DNA of 64,000 bases from Nocardiopsis listeri NBRC 13360 (GCF_001570765.1 NZ_BCSH01000025.1:1-64000); one strand, 5' to 3'; numbered from the stretch's first letter, positions 34,146 to 45,547 are shown. Made by a program: numbers and translations. The notes: a model not told the origin generated them from the letters alone.

Positions 34146-36041
34146 ATGCGCCAGGGACGACTGGTCACGATGCTCGGCACGGTCCTGCTGCTGGACGTGC
34201 TCCGGATCTTCCTGCCCTCGCTGATCACGCTCTTCGGACAGGCCGGCGTCACCGGACCCGCGCTCATGGGCGCGTTCGCCCTCGTCTGGTTCCTGGCGCC
34301 CTTCCCGTTCGTGTACCTGGCCCGATGGGTGCCGTCCCTGGCACTGGCGCTGTCCTCGGGCGGGCTGCTCGCGGTCGGTCGGGTGGTGCTCCAGGCCACC
34401 GAGGGTGGTGGACCGCAGCTGTACCTGGCCTCGTCCCTGGTGGGCCTGGGCGTGGTGGGTCTGGTGTGCACCGTGATGGCGACGGTGACCGACGGTCGGG
34501 TGAGCGCGCTCGGGGTGATGACCGGAGTCGTCGCCGGGGTGGCGGCGTCGACCGCGCTGCACACGGTGCTCGACACCGTGGACCCGCTGTGGCGGGACGG
34601 CGCGTTCGTCTGGATCGGGGTCGTACTCCTGGCGACGGCCTACGTCGGCGCCTCGATTCGCGCCTGGCGGGCCACCTCGGTCCCACCGATGCCGACCCCG
34701 CCCCGGAGTTGGCTCGCCCTGGGGCCGCTGCTCTTCCTGTCCGGTCTGTACACCGCGAACCCGGCGGTGGCCGAGACGATCGGTGGGACCCCCTACGCGG
34801 CGTCCGCCCTCGCGGTGGTGGCCGTGGCCTCCATCGCCGTGGCCGCCCACCCGAGATGGGTCTCCCCGAACCCCTACGTACCCCTGGCGGTACTGCTCGC
34901 GGTCCTGGCCACCCTGGCGCTGGCCGCACACCTGCCCGGCGACGCGCCGGGGGCACCGCCGGTGTGGACCCTGATCGCCCCGCTGCTCGGGCAACTCGCC
35001 CTGGCGGCCTGCGCGGGGTGGGCCGCCACGGACACCGTCACGGCGGCCTCACCGACCCGCACCGGTGTCCTCGCCACCCTGGGGCTGCTCGGCTTCGTGG
35101 TGCTGGTGTTCGCCTTCTACGCCGCCTACGACCTGCACGTGCCCAACACCTACGTGCCGTTCGCCGCCCTGCTCATGCTCGTCGTGGCGGTCCTGCCCCG
35201 CATGGGACGCGCGGTGCCGCCACCACCCGAACACGTGCTCCCGGCGACCGCCGTCGCGGCCGCGCTCACCCTCGTCGTCACGATCGCCGCGCCCCTGGCC
35301 CGACCGGAGACCGACACCCCCGAACCCTCCATCGACGGTCTACGCGTGGCCGCCTACAACGTGCGCATGGGCTTCGGGATGGACGGACGCTTCTCCGTCG
35401 CCGAACAGGCGGACACCCTGCGCGAACTCGACGCCGACGTGATCGCGCTGAGCGAGGTGGACCGCGGTTGGCTGCTCAACGGCGGCCACGACGGGTTGTC
35501 CCTGCTCGCCGAGGACCTGGGCATGACCGCCTACTGGGGCCCGGCCGACGGCCCGTTCTGGGGCGACGCGGTGCTCACGAACCTTCCGGTCTCCTCGGTG
35601 CGCGGCCACGTTCTGCCCGAGAGCGGCCCCACCGGCGCACAGGCCTTGGAGGTCACCGTCGACCACGACGGAACCGAGGTCACCGTGCTCTCCACGCACC
35701 TGCAACCCGAGGACTACGACCTGGGGAATCGCACCGCCCGGGAACAGCTGGACGGGCTCTTCGACATCGCGGATACCGCCCACGAACGAGGGACACCGGT
35801 GGTGGTCACGGGCGACCTCAACTTCGAACCCGAGGAACTGCCACTGGGGGAGGTCCTGCACGACGCCTTCGCCGACGTGCGCCCGTTCCCCACCATGGCC
35901 GCCGACACCCGCTCCGACCAGCAGATCGACCACATCCTCGTCACCGAGGAGCTGACGGCGAGCGATCCGGCCAACCCGGACGTGCCCCACTCCGACCACC
36001 GACCCGTCGCCGTCACCCTCACCCACCGGCCGGAAGGATGA
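34146..36041 (+). CDS. Membrane-anchored endonuclease/exonuclease/phosphatase
   Basis: 631 residues. About the first 390 form roughly 11-12 hydrophobic helices. From VAAYNVRMGFGMDGRF the chain is an EEP domain facing outside: DVIALSEVDRGWLLNGGHD, VVVTGDLNFEPEEL, and the terminal HSDHRPVAVTL with catalytic Asp/His. Relatives cleave phosphodiesters in nucleic acids or phospholipids; the membrane-fused form may process lipid or extracellular DNA. ATG 34146 was chosen as the only start leading directly into the first helix. Confidence 0.8.
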   Translation: MRQGRLVTMLGTVLLLDVLRIFLPSLITLFGQAGVTGPALMGAFALVWFLAPFPFVYLARWVPSLALALSSGGLLAVGRVVLQATEGGGPQLYLASSLVGLGVVGLVCTVMATVTDGRVSALGVMTGVVAGVAASTALHTVLDTVDPLWRDGAFVWIGVVLLATAYVGASIRAWRATSVPPMPTPPRSWLALGPLLFLSGLYTANPAVAETIGGTPYAASALAVVAVASIAVAAHPRWVSPNPYVPLAVLLAVLATLALAAHLPGDAPGAPPVWTLIAPLLGQLALAACAGWAATDTVTAASPTRTGVLATLGLLGFVVLVFAFYAAYDLHVPNTYVPFAALLMLVVAVLPRMGRAVPPPPEHVLPATAVAAALTLVVTIAAPLARPETDTPEPSIDGLRVAAYNVRMGFGMDGRFSVAEQADTLRELDADVIALSEVDRGWLLNGGHDGLSLLAEDLGMTAYWGPADGPFWGDAVLTNLPVSSVRGHVLPESGPTGAQALEVTVDHDGTEVTVLSTHLQPEDYDLGNRTAREQLDGLFDIADTAHERGTPVVVTGDLNFEPEELPLGEVLHDAFADVRPFPTMAADTRSDQQIDHILVTEELTASDPANPDVPHSDHRPVAVTLTHRPEG

Positions 36042-36044
36042 GAA

Positions 36045-36072
36045 CGACCCCGGGGCGGATGCCCCGGGGTCG
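36045..36072. terminator. Bidirectional terminator
   Basis: Perfect 12-bp stem, 36045-36056 with 36061-36072, GGAT loop, between convergent genes ending at 36041 and 36079. Confidence 0.8.
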
Positions 36073-36078
36073 GGGCCG

Positions 36079-36327
36079 TCAGTGGCCCGGACGTTCGTAG
36101 TGCAGGCGCCTGCTCACCCAGTAGACGTTGACGCAGGCGGCGACGAATCCGGCGCCCAGGAGCACCACCAACCAGGTCTCGTCGGTCCAGAGCATGGCGG
36201 CGCCCGTTCCCAGCAGCAACACCAGAGCCCCGAACACGGCCAGGATCAGCCGAAAACCCAGGGCACTGGCCGGGCGGTCGTGACTCCCGAGAGCGCCCCT
36301 CAGCCTTCCGCGTCTGGCGCGTTCCAT
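36079..36327 (-). CDS. Small two-helix membrane protein
   Basis: 82 residues from ATG 36327. A basic N-terminus with PASALGFRLILAVFGALVLL, then a second helix LVVLLGAGFVAACVNVYWV. The pattern resembles the small DUF6343-type proteins of actinomycetes, a tentative match. Function unknown. Confidence 0.6.
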   Translation of the reverse strand: MERARRGRLRGALGSHDRPASALGFRLILAVFGALVLLLGTGAAMLWTDETWLVVLLGAGFVAACVNVYWVSRRLHYERPGH

Positions 36328-36522
36328 GTGCGTCCACCTCCTCCCCACAGTCCTACCCCAGCGGCCCGAGACCTTAGCCCCGGGGGCGGCGACGGAGGGA
36401 GGCCAGAACCACCGCGCTCCAGGAACGAGAGCGAGAGTTTTCGGAGAATCCAAGCAGAAGCGGCCGGGCACTTTAGGATTTTCTTAAGTCGAGTTGGTCT
36501 TGGGAGTAGGGAGCCGCGGAGC

Positions 36523-36892
36523 GTGTGGGAGATCCTGATGACCTCTGAGGTGGCAGGTTTCCTGGAAACGCTCTACGAGACCGAATAGAAAGAGCCACAC
36601 CCTGGTGAACCAGGCGATCCTTGTGTTGGAGCGTAACGGCCCCGCAGAGGGGCGACCGTTGGTGGACACAGTGGTCGGTTCGGTGATGGACAACCTGAAG
36701 GAGCTTCGGCCCGGGTCGGCCACGGGGAGTGAGGTGCGCGTCCTGTTCGCTTTTGATCCTTGGCGCTCGGCGATCCTCTTGGTCGCAGGGGACAAGTCCG
36801 GTCGTTGGAAGAGTGGGTACCGGGACGCGGTTCCTGAGGCGGAGCGTCTTTACCGGGACCATCTACAGGAACGTGAAGGGGAAGGGGCCTGA
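36523..36892 (+). pseudogene. Frameshifted HigB/RelE-type toxin (Gp49-like)
   Basis: GTG 36523 opens VWEILMTSEVAGFLETLYET, the normal N-terminus of Gp49-like toxins, and stops at TAG 36586-36588. The rest of the toxin continues in the next frame, RKSHTLVNQAILVLERNG, then GRPLVDTVVGS, LKELRPGS, RVLFAFDPWRSAILLVAGDK and a C-terminal helix to 36892. One extra base around 36584-36590 separates the halves. GTG 36605 could start the second part alone, which would lack the first strand and helix. Either the toxin is inactivated, or a ribosomal slip or a sequence error is involved. The downstream antitoxin is intact. Confidence 0.7.
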
Positions 36893-37212
36893 TGAGCGGG
36901 TACCAGAGCTGGCGAGGGAGCGGGCACCTGGAACGGGCGGTAGCCGATGCCGGCGGTCCCGAGGAATTCGAGACCGGTGTGGGACGTCTCCGTGACCGGG
37001 CGCAGGCGTGGCGCCTGATGGAGATGCGTAAGCACCGAGGACTGGACCAGGCTCAGGTGGCGGAGCGGATGGGGATCTCCGTCGCCCGAATCTCCCAGAT
37101 CGAGTCCGGGGACGTCTCCACCCGTGACGTACTCGACCGCTACGTCTCGGCGCTCGGTGGCACGTTGATGATCATCGCGGACTTCGGCGATGAGCAGCTG
37201 AAGGTCGGCTGA
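36892..37212 (+). CDS. HigA-like XRE antitoxin
   Basis: 106 residues. HTH_3: LMEMRKHRGLDQAQVAERMG then VARISQIESGDVSTRDVLDR, with the C-terminal YVSALGGTLMIIADFGDEQL found in antitoxins paired with Gp49-like toxins. The ATG overlaps the toxin stop by 1 nt (TGATG). It is the second gene of a toxin-first module. Confidence 0.85.
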   Translation: MSGYQSWRGSGHLERAVADAGGPEEFETGVGRLRDRAQAWRLMEMRKHRGLDQAQVAERMGISVARISQIESGDVSTRDVLDRYVSALGGTLMIIADFGDEQLKVG

Positions 37213-37231
37213 GGCTCCGGGAACGGCAAAA

Positions 37232-37255
37232 GGGGGCGTCCACCGGGACGCCCCC
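37232..37255. terminator. Bidirectional terminator between higA and purL
   Basis: 10-bp perfect stem, 37232-37241 with 37246-37255, preceded by AAAA on the plus strand, which is a T run for purL transcripts. Confidence 0.8.
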
Positions 37256-37272
37256 TCGATCAGGTCGAAGTG

Positions 37273-39567
<2,295 letters not shown>

Positions 39568-39648
39568 GCGGTTGTTCCGTTCGGGTGTCGCGGAGTTGCG
39601 CGGATGGTTCAGGCCGAGCCTTGGCAGTGTCCGCCGCCCGGCACCGGA

Positions 39649-40191
39649 TCAGTAGGCGGGCATGCCCGCGTTGCCCAGCATGATGACCGGGACGGAGTCG
39701 CCCGGGGAGGAGGAGTCGGCCACCAGGGTGTCGCCGTCGGTGAGGACGGATTCGGTGAGCTCGACGTCGTCGGGGGAGTCGGCCTCGGGCGGCAGCTCCT
39801 GCTCCCAACCGTTGGCGAGCAGGTGCTCGTACACCGTCCCGACCGCCTCGTCGGTGTCCATGTCGAGCGCCTCGCCCTCCTCACCGGCGACGAGGATCAG
39901 TCGGAAGCAGATGCTTCCGTTGCAATGGGCCTCGTCCTGGTCCACGTAGGTGAACCCGGAGGGTGGGCTGCCCAGGGCGTCGACGTCGGGTGGTGGCTCC
40001 TGCTGTTGCCCGTCCGGCGTCCCTTGTTGCCCCTGGCCCTGCCCCTGTTCGCCCTGGCCCTGTTGTCCTTGGGCCACGGGGGCGGCGTTGAACGACTGGA
40101 ACAGGCCGATGGCCCCGGAGATCACCAGGCCGACCACGACCAGCCCCACCAGTACGAACATGGTCTTCCGGGAGCGCAGCAGCGCCATCAT
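39649..40191 (-). CDS. Membrane-anchored protein with Gln/Gly-rich linker
   Basis: 180 residues. One N-terminal helix (MFVLVGLVVVGLVISGAIGL), then a low-complexity stretch of Gln and Gly (about residues 42-66), then a globular acidic domain with two cysteines (HCNGSICFRLIL) likely to form a disulfide outside the cell. I do not recognise the family. It is inserted between purQ and purL on the same strand, with an 81-nt gap before purL; no purine link is evident. Confidence 0.65.
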   Translation of the reverse strand: MMALLRSRKTMFVLVGLVVVGLVISGAIGLFQSFNAAPVAQGQQGQGEQGQGQGQQGTPDGQQQEPPPDVDALGSPPSGFTYVDQDEAHCNGSICFRLILVAGEEGEALDMDTDEAVGTVYEHLLANGWEQELPPEADSPDDVELTESVLTDGDTLVADSSSPGDSVPVIMLGNAGMPAY

Positions 40192-40245
40192 CGCGAGGAT
40201 CGTCCCCCTGTCGGGTGTAGGGGCCGGCGGAACGGCCCGAGTGGA

Positions 40246-40941
40246 TCAGACCTGCGCCGGGGTACCGGACGCCAGGTGGCTCAGGATCGAGGTGAAGAAG
40301 CCCAAACCCTCGGTGGAGGGGCCGGTGAGGGCCTCCACTGCGTGTTCGGGGTGCGGCATGAGGCCGACCACGTTGCCGTGCTCGTTGGCGACGCCGGCGA
40401 TGTCGCGACGCGAACCGTTGGGGTTGGCGCCCACGTAGCGGGCGATGACCCGGCCCTCGGCCTCCAACCGGTCGAGGGTGGCCTCGTCGGCGACGTAGCC
40501 GCCCTCACCGCTCTTGAGGACGACGAGGATCTCCTGACCCTCGTCGTAGGCGTTGGTCCAGGCGGTGCTCGTGTTCTCCATCCGCAGGACCTGGTCGCGG
40601 TTGACGAACCGCAGTGAGGAGTTGCGGGTGAGCGCGCCGGGCAGCAGGTGGCTCTCGCACAGGATCTGGAAGCCGTTGCAGATGCCCAGGACCGGAAGGG
40701 CGCCCGAACGCGCCGCCGGGACCAGCTCGGACATCAGCGGGGCGAAGCGGGCGATGGCACCGCAGCGCAGGTAGTCGCCGTAGGAGAAGCCGCCGGGCAG
40801 AACGACGGCGTCGACCCCCTTGAGGTCGGCGTCGGCGTGCCACAACGGGACGGGTTCGGCGCCGGCCAGGGACACGGCGCGAGCGGCGTCCTTGTCGTCA
40901 AGGGAGCCGGGGAAGGTGACAACGCCCACACGGGCTGTCAT
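40246..40941 (-). CDS. purQ: Phosphoribosylformylglycinamidine synthase, glutaminase subunit
   Basis: 231 residues from ATG 40941; the longer frame upstream is not homologous. Class I glutamine amidotransferase: nucleophile Cys in [10 protein letters not shown], catalytic His-Glu in MPHPEHAVE. It supplies ammonia to PurL. The N-terminus [20 protein letters not shown] is typical. Confidence 0.97.
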   Translation of the reverse strand: MTARVGVVTFPGSLDDKDAARAVSLAGAEPVPLWHADADLKGVDAVVLPGGFSYGDYLRCGAIARFAPLMSELVPAARSGALPVLGICNGFQILCESHLLPGALTRNSSLRFVNRDQVLRMENTSTAWTNAYDEGQEILVVLKSGEGGYVADEATLDRLEAEGRVIARYVGANPNGSRRDIAGVANEHGNVVGLMPHPEHAVEALTGPSTEGLGFFTSILSHLASGTPAQV

Positions 40942-41212
40942 GAGCACACTCCGAGATCGTGGTTCGACGGGGAGAAGTTCGGTGCCCGACCCCGCCACGA
41001 GGACGGTGGGTCCGCTACCCCCGCAGCGTACCCGCTCACCTGTGCTCGGGTACGACGGTCACCCCGTTGGAGGAGGCTCCGACTGTGTGATCCTCTGAAG
41101 GAAACCCCGTCTGAAGGGGTCGTGGGTGTGCGACCGGACAGTCCTCGTGGTGTGTGTCACGTCCCGCCTTTTCCGTCTTGACGCTTCTTGCTACCAGGGG
41201 AGGGCCCGGCTG

Positions 41213-41680
41213 TTAGAGCAGGGCGAAGCGGGCGTGTGGGTTCTCTCCCGCGTGCTCCGGGTCGCACGACGTGGCCCGTTTGCGCAGGATGACGGTGGTA
41301 CGGGGCTCCCCACGGAAGTCGACCTCGTCCATGAGGTACCGCATCAACGAGATGCCCCTGCCCGATTCCGTTTCCAGACCCGGGAGGGGCGTGTGCGGTG
41401 AGGTGAACCTGTCGGCGAGCGCCGCCATGTCCGGTGCCCTGCCGCTATGGGAGACCCGCATCTCGTACCAGCCGGGGGCGAACTCGGTCTCCACCTCGTA
41501 ACCGGCGTTCGGCCCGCCGTGCTCGATGGCGTTGGCACAGGCCTCCGAGACGGACAGCAAGATGTCGTCGACGCATTCCTGGCACAGTCCCGACCTGCTG
41601 AGAAGTGCGCCGAGCATGTCGCGGACTATGGCGACGGTGTACGTCCTTCGTGGGAGGGAGATCGAGAATACGGTGTCCAT
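41213..41680 (-). CDS. Anti-sigma-factor-like ATP-binding protein (HATPase_c_2)
   Basis: 155 residues. GHKL fold with N-box SEACANAIEHGG and GRGISLMRYLMDEVDF as the lid and G2 motif. The G1 box, usually an Asp followed by Gly, reads SHSGRAPD, so ATP/Mg binding may be altered. Such RsbW/SpoIIAB-like proteins bind sigma or anti-anti-sigma factors in streptomycetes. It lies between purS and purQ on the same strand, with gaps of about 180 and 270 nt, so it is probably a separate transcript. Confidence 0.8.
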   Translation of the reverse strand: MDTVFSISLPRRTYTVAIVRDMLGALLSRSGLCQECVDDILLSVSEACANAIEHGGPNAGYEVETEFAPGWYEMRVSHSGRAPDMAALADRFTSPHTPLPGLETESGRGISLMRYLMDEVDFRGEPRTTVILRKRATSCDPEHAGENPHARFALL

Positions 41681-41857
41681 CCGTGAACCCCTCGTGCTCC
41701 GTGTCGTTGGCTACCCGGCGTCAGGAACCCTTCCCGAGGTCGCTCCGGGTAAAACGAACAGCCGCGCCCTCGGGGGGCACGGCTGAACAAGTCGGACCAA
41801 GTCGGACACTTCCGGCGCGTGGGTCCGGGGTGTGCGGCGCGGAGTGTGCGGGGAGGG

Positions 41858-42100
41858 TCAGGCGGGACGGACCTCGAAGTCCTCGATGACGGTGTTGGCG
41901 AGCAGGGTCTCGGCCAGGCGACGGACGTCGGCGAGCTTGGCCTCGTCCACCTCGCCCTCGACCTCGACCTCGAAGCGCTTGCCCTGGCGGACCTGGTCGA
42001 TCCCCTCGAAACCGAGGCGGGAGCAGGCCCCGGCGATCGCCTGACCCTGGGGGTCCAGGATCTCGGGCTTGAGCATGACGTCAACCACGACGCGGGCCAC
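41858..42100 (-). CDS. purS: Phosphoribosylformylglycinamidine synthase, PurS subunit
   Basis: 80 residues from GTG 42100, which follows GGAGGACCT. RVVVDVMLKPEILDPQGQAI is the PurS opening, with the second half VRRLAETLLANTVIEDFEV. It bridges PurL and PurQ in the FGAM synthase complex. It is the first of the three pur genes on this strand, but about 860 nt from purQ. Confidence 0.95.
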   Translation of the reverse strand: MARVVVDVMLKPEILDPQGQAIAGACSRLGFEGIDQVRQGKRFEVEVEGEVDEAKLADVRRLAETLLANTVIEDFEVRPA

Positions 42101-42378
42101 AGGTCCTCCACAGGAAAACGGGAAAAAGGGGTATGCCATCGGTCCACCGTGCGAAGGGCGCGGGACGCACCTGGTGGCGACGCCAGCGTATGACACCCGG
42201 TGGTGAACACCGGCCTCGGCCAGGCGCCACGCCGGCTGTTTACCGCATGCTTACCGGTACCGGATACGGATTCGGTGGGTTCGTGACCCGTATCACGTGG
42301 ATTGATGTCATCATTGGGAAGGTGATGCTGCGTCTAACAGAGTGGAAGTGATCGTTCCGGTCGTCCCGAGGGGGAATC

Positions 42379-43008
42379 TTGACGACTCTCGAAAAAGAAC
42401 ACGTCTCCACGAACGGTGAGGGGAAGGAAGAGACTCTCGACTTCGCCACCGAGGTCACACCGTTCGCAGACCAGCTCTACCCGACGGCCCTGCGCATGAC
42501 GCGCAATCCGGCCGACGCCGAAGACCTCGTTCAGGAAACGTTCGCCAAGGCCTTCGCCAATTTCCACCAGTTCCGGGTCGGCACCAACCTGAGGGCCTGG
42601 CTTTACCGGATTTTGACCAATACCTTCATCAACAGCTACCGCAAGAAGCAGCGGGAGCCCCGCCAGGAGACCACCGACGAGATCAAGGACTGGCAGCTCG
42701 CCGCCGCCGAGACCCACACCTCGTCGGGCATGCGGTCGGCCGAGACCGAGGTCCTCGACCGTCTCCCGGACTCCGACATCAAGCAGGCGCTGGCTCGACT
42801 CCCTGAGGAGTTCCAGGAGGTCATCTACCTCGTGGACATCGAGGGCTACGCCTACAAGGAGGTCGCCGCGCGCATGGGAACACCCCTGGGCACGGTGATG
42901 TCGCGACTGCACCGCGCACGTCGCCAGCTCCGCGAGATGCTCGCCGACTACGGTCGTGAGCGCGGCATGAAGGTGTCCACGCCCAAGGCGCGAGCGGCCA
43001 CCGAATAA
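42379..43008 (+). CDS. sigR: SigR/RpoE-type ECF sigma factor
   Basis: 209 residues. Region 2: [20 protein letters not shown] with [20 protein letters not shown]; region 4: [20 protein letters not shown] with [15 protein letters not shown]. This set is that of actinobacterial SigR/SigH (ECF12), the disulfide-stress sigma factor. TTG 42379 follows GAGGGGGAATC. The usual downstream rsrA, a zinc anti-sigma gene, is missing: the next 400 nt hold no gene, then a convergent protease gene. The upstream spacer to purS is divergent. Confidence 0.88.
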   Translation: MTTLEKEHVSTNGEGKEETLDFATEVTPFADQLYPTALRMTRNPADAEDLVQETFAKAFANFHQFRVGTNLRAWLYRILTNTFINSYRKKQREPRQETTDEIKDWQLAAAETHTSSGMRSAETEVLDRLPDSDIKQALARLPEEFQEVIYLVDIEGYAYKEVAARMGTPLGTVMSRLHRARRQLREMLADYGRERGMKVSTPKARAATE

Positions 43009-43020
43009 CGGTGATGGGAA

Positions 43021-43037
43021 GGCCCCTGAACGGGGCC
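43021..43037 (+). terminator. Short hairpin after the sigma gene
   Basis: GGCCCC-TGAAC-GGGGCC, 12 nt after the stop, without a T run. A weak terminator at best. Confidence 0.4.
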
Positions 43038-43409
43038 GTGCGCGGCCCGGAATTCCCATGGGCCAGAGCGTCCCCGCCCCGTGTCGGCGGTGGTGTGGGG
43101 ACGACGGAGTTCTCTCCGATCGGGTGGCCTCGCGCACACCTGGAGTGAATCGACGTAACGCGAGGTAAGACGCCCGAAGAAGTGGCGCAGGTCGCGACAC
43201 CGCTCTCCCCGAAAGCCGGGAAATGAGCGTTTTCGCGCACTCGTGAAACCGCGTTCCGGACGAATTCGCCGACGCCCCCCACCGATTTATCACAGGAACC
43301 ACACCGATGGTGACTCGCGGTCGGCATCGGTTCCGAACCCCTGCCCGGAAGCCGGAAACGGCGTTGCCCGGACCCCCGGCCGGGCTCGGAACGCCCTTCG
43401 ACTCCGGTC
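43038..43409. other. Gene-free spacer; no rsrA
   Basis: This is where rsrA is expected. I searched all frames for a small protein with the HxxxCxxC zinc motif and found none, nor any other recognisable product. Confidence 0.55.
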
Positions 43410-44483
43410 TCAGTCCCGGTCCTCCATCGCGGTGACCGGTTCCGGACGCGCCGCGACGCCGGGTGTGAGCGGTGGTCCGGTCCGTCGTGACCGCATCCAC
43501 ACCACGGCCGTGATCACGGCGAGCAGCACGCAGGGCACGAGCATTACCGGTGACCCGGAGCCCGTCGACCGGTCCATGCCCTCGGTGAAGTCGGTGTGCG
43601 TGACGAGGGTGAGCAGGAAGGCGATCGTGTTGTTGACCGCGTGGATGACCACCGCGAGCTCCAACCCACCGGTGCGCCAGGTGATCAGGGCGAGGGTGGC
43701 GCCGAACGTGAAGTAGTAGAGGTTCAACCACGGGTCGAACGCGAAGTGCGCCACCATGAACAGCAGGCTGGAGACGACCACGCCGAGCAGGAGCGCCGTA
43801 CGCGGTCCGCGCCCCCAGCTCGCGGCGACCCGGAAGGCCAGACCGCGGAAGCCGTACTCCTCACCGGCCGACTGCAACGGTGTCACCAGGATGACGATGC
43901 CGAGCATGAGGACGAGGTCGACGGTCGTCCACGAGGTCGTCGGGTAGGGCGTGAACACCGAGAAGGCGGTCAGGTAGACCGTCCAGATCGGCAGGATCAC
44001 CAGCAGGGAACGGCCGAAGACATCGGGTCGAAAACGCGACAGGATCGAGTGCAGCGAGGCACCCTTCACCCCGTAGAGCCAGCGCTGGATCAGCATGCTC
44101 CACGGCAGGAGAACGGCCAGCCCGAGCATGCCCGTGGCGTGGGTCGCGGGGGTGAAGTCGGTGCCGCCGGTCATGATGCTGTCACGGCCGATCGCCACGT
44201 CGATGGCCACGCCCAAGAACACGAACGCGAAGGAGAAGAAGAGCAGTCCGCCCATGAGCAGCGTGAGCGCGGCGATGCCCCGCCAGATCCCGCGCTTGTC
44301 GCGGGCCAGGACCCGGTGGTAGGGGACTCCCGGCGGAACCGGCCGCGGACCGCGCCGCCGCTTGGTCGGTGCCGGCGGGGTGGGTGGTGCGGACACGCTC
44401 CCGGCGGCGGGGACGTCCGTGTGCGGGGAAGGTGCGCGGGATGCCGGTGGGGTGGATTCGGGGTGTTCGTCGTCGCGGTTCAT
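43410..44483 (-). CDS. CPBP-family intramembrane glutamic protease
   Basis: 357 residues with about eight hydrophobic helices. The catalytic motifs are EEYGFRGLAFR (EExxxR), FMVAHFAFD and HAVNNTIAF. The N-terminal 65 or so residues are Ser/Pro-rich and cytoplasmic. Bacterial CPBP (Abi) proteases cleave transmembrane anchors or confer bacteriocin immunity. It is convergent with the sigma gene. A link to regulated proteolysis is speculative. Confidence 0.8.
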   Translation of the reverse strand: MNRDDEHPESTPPASRAPSPHTDVPAAGSVSAPPTPPAPTKRRRGPRPVPPGVPYHRVLARDKRGIWRGIAALTLLMGGLLFFSFAFVFLGVAIDVAIGRDSIMTGGTDFTPATHATGMLGLAVLLPWSMLIQRWLYGVKGASLHSILSRFRPDVFGRSLLVILPIWTVYLTAFSVFTPYPTTSWTTVDLVLMLGIVILVTPLQSAGEEYGFRGLAFRVAASWGRGPRTALLLGVVVSSLLFMVAHFAFDPWLNLYYFTFGATLALITWRTGGLELAVVIHAVNNTIAFLLTLVTHTDFTEGMDRSTGSGSPVMLVPCVLLAVITAVVWMRSRRTGPPLTPGVAARPEPVTAMEDRD

Positions 44484-44613
44484 ACCTTGAACCTAAGTCC
44501 GCGGGGTGCTCACCCGGCAGTCCCCGGAATCACCGGTTCCGACTGCGATCCGCAGTGGCCGACACATGACGGATGTCATGCGCCGGCCGGCGCGGTGGAC
44601 CGTGTCACGGGAG

Positions 44614-45012
44614 CTACCGGAGCTGTTGGATCTGGATGAGGTTGCCGCAGGTGTCGTCCAGGACCGCGGTGGTGACCGGGCCCATCGTCAGGGGTTCCTG
44701 GGTGAAGCGCACGCCCAGTTTCCGCAGACGTTCGTACTCGGCACGGACGTCGTCGACCGCGAAGGCGGTGGCGGGGATGCCGTCCTGGACCAGGGCCTCC
44801 TTGTAGGGGCCCACCGCGGGGTGTCCGGAGGGTTCGAGGACCAGTTCGGTGCCCTCGGGGTCCTCGGGAGAGACCACGGTCAGCCACCGTTGTTCGTCCA
44901 CGGGTTCGCCCAGTGGGATGTCGTGCTTCTTCACGAAGCCGAGCACGTTCGTGTAGAAGTCCAGGGCCTTGACCTGGCTGTCGACGAAGACGCTGTTCAG
45001 GTGGATCCTCAT
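44614..45012 (-). CDS. VOC-family protein
   Basis: 132 residues from ATG 45012, which overlaps the ArsR-type regulator stop (ATGA). IHLNSVFVDSQVKALDFYTN and TAVLDDTCGNLIQIQQL mark a two-module vicinal oxygen chelate protein of the PhnB/glyoxalase kind often paired with ArsR regulators. The metal positions (His3-type and the terminal Gln) are degenerate. Confidence 0.85.
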   Translation of the reverse strand: MRIHLNSVFVDSQVKALDFYTNVLGFVKKHDIPLGEPVDEQRWLTVVSPEDPEGTELVLEPSGHPAVGPYKEALVQDGIPATAFAVDDVRAEYERLRKLGVRFTQEPLTMGPVTTAVLDDTCGNLIQIQQLR

Positions 45013-45302
45013 GGCGTGCCGTCCTTCGTGTCGGGCCCGATCCACCGCTCGGCGATGTGTCGCAGCGGTTCCGGGTCGATGTCGTGGAACTTGTAACGCC
45101 CCTCCCGGCGACTCCTGACGAGTCCGGCACCCTCCAACACGGCCAGGTGCTGGGAGACGGCCTGCCGGGACATGCCGAGCTGGTGCTTCATGGTCAGTCG
45201 TCCGCAGAGCTCGAACAGGGTCTGCCCGGATCGTTCGGTGAGCTCGTCGAGGATCGTCCGCCGGGTGGGGTCGGCCAAGGCCTTGAAGATGTCGTCGGCC
45301 AT
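45009..45302 (-). CDS. ArsR-family regulator
   Basis: 97 residues, winged helix: KALADPTRRTILDELTERSG, LGMSRQAVSQHLAVLEGAGL, VRSRREGRYKFHDIDPEPL. No metal-binding Cys pair, so it responds to something other than arsenic. It is the first gene of a two-gene unit with the VOC protein and should bind the palindrome at 45315. Confidence 0.9.
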   Translation of the reverse strand: MADDIFKALADPTRRTILDELTERSGQTLFELCGRLTMKHQLGMSRQAVSQHLAVLEGAGLVRSRREGRYKFHDIDPEPLRHIAERWIGPDTKDGTP

Positions 45303-45314
45303 GCGGCCACTATG

Positions 45315-45332
45315 GGCAAGTAACTACTTGCC
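45315..45332. promoter_or_regulatory. ArsR operator
   Basis: GGCAAGTA (45315-45322) and TACTTGCC (45325-45332) form a perfect 8-bp inverted repeat with a 2-nt spacer, 13 nt before the regulator start. Position and symmetry fit autoregulation. Confidence 0.75.
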
Positions 45333-45547
45333 TATCAACCCGTGAACAGCCCCTTCTTGGCAAAGTTCGAGCGCGCCCGAGAATCTTCATGCGCGAACTG
45401 TATGGGGTTGTTTCCTGGTTTTCGCTGATAACGGGGACCGGAGATCGCTAGGTTGTCCCTCGACAGCCGAGGTGACGACACCCTGGTGCCGGGAACCCTT
45501 CCAGCCCAGGTGTAGGGGATGATGATCCGTGAGGGAAGGTGGTCGGT

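Noticed and set aside
34115..36100. 661-codon plus-strand frame overlapping the EEP protein gene
   Set aside because: Arg/Gly/Pro-rich shadow frame; the EEP gene in the other frame has membrane helices and catalytic motifs.
41189..41204. GCTACCAGGGGAGGGC also present near 61711 and similar to the repeats at 6027
   Set aside because: The 61711 copy is inside a coding sequence and the flanks differ. Probably coincidence in GC-rich DNA; not enough for a repeat family.
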